From Victivallales bacterium (GTDB taxonomy: Bacteria > Verrucomicrobiota > Lentisphaeria > Oligosphaerales > Oligosphaeraceae), in NCBI GenBank assembly GCA_017615955.1, contig JAFZZD010000418.1, forward strand, positions 1-5,648: a stretch of DNA of 5,648 nt, in the 5' to 3' direction. The notes beneath the pieces are model-generated. The model searched no databases. It worked only from the letters and a program-made list of their open reading frames with translations, and was not told where the DNA came from. Shown piece by piece: positions 5,581 through 5,648 of this stretch. Both the position numbers and the translations under genes were made by a program. Every line of letters starts with the position of its first letter. Position 1 is the first letter of the stretch.

Positions 5581-5648
5581 TTTCTTTCCCTCTTTCTTTC
5601 CCTCTTTCTTTCCCTCTTTTTTCCCCTCTTTTATTCCCTCTTTTTTCC
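5581..5648 (+). repeat. Polypyrimidine tract B, tandem 12-base units running off the window
   Basis: Three perfect TTTCTTTCCCTC units (5581-5616), then TTTTTTCCCCTC (5617-5628), TTTTATTCCCTC (5629-5640) and a partial unit to the window end. The + strand is all pyrimidine except one A at 5633. Such homopurine-homopyrimidine runs can form triplex (H-) DNA and are prone to replication slippage. On the - strand the same array is a purine ladder with repeated GAGGG, resembling many Shine-Dalgarno cores, but no convincing - strand gene follows it. Confidence 0.9.

Noticed and set aside
5520..5648. Reverse-strand open frame through the purine ladder (Lys/Glu/Arg/Gly repeats)
   Set aside because: It is low complexity, ends at a TGA inside copy B, and the equivalent frame in copy A is cut by a TGA just before the repeat. 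Third positions of the forward frame are first positions here, so the changes would be non-silent.

Overview
The window carries five co-directional bacterial genes on the + strand, packed end to end (gaps of 3, 34, 12 and -4 bases). A roughly 600-base non-canonical tail follows them. In order the genes are: a TIM-barrel sugar phosphate isomerase/epimerase-type protein (51-980), a PIN-PhoH ATPase (984-2267), a neurotransmitter:sodium symporter family transporter (start placed at 2302, ending 3720), a SpoU/TrmH-family 2'-O-ribose methyltransferase resembling RlmB (3733-4452), and a YrdC/TsaC threonylcarbamoyl-AMP synthase (4449-5051).

The organism is a bacterium, judged from Shine-Dalgarno-like sites, gene spacing and protein families. 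I cannot place it more precisely. The protein set is widespread, and nothing in it fixes a phylum.

The genes could share a transcript, but their roles differ: sugar metabolism, RNA-linked ATPase/nuclease, Na+-coupled uptake, rRNA methylation and tRNA t6A synthesis. The tightest link is between the last two, both RNA modification enzymes, which overlap by ATGA. The rest looks like chromosomal housekeeping clustering rather than a dedicated pathway. A GC-rich hairpin starts 8 bases after the last stop and is a plausible end of transcription, although it lacks a good T-run.

The unusual part is 5186-5648. It holds a 131-base direct repeat present twice, exactly 264 bases apart, about 77% identical by hand count and without gaps. 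Each copy is followed by a polypyrimidine array built from a 12-base unit (TTTCTTTCCCTC-like), and the second array runs off the window end. Each copy holds one reading frame ending at the same place. It includes an ATG-started 26-residue hydrophobic peptide (21 of 26 residues identical). Substitutions between copies are concentrated at third codon positions (18 third, 6 first, 5 second over 41 codons). This pattern suggests selection on a protein, not just a decaying DNA repeat. No function is recognised. The similarity extends about 14 residues upstream of the ATG, where copy A has no ATG, GTG, TTG or CTG in frame, so a small gene, a truncated gene end and a silent cassette all remain possible.

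Other points of interest are a serine where the PIN domain of the PhoH protein normally has its last conserved aspartate, a heptamer tandem repeat at the left edge, and an unusually distant Shine-Dalgarno sequence for the transporter.
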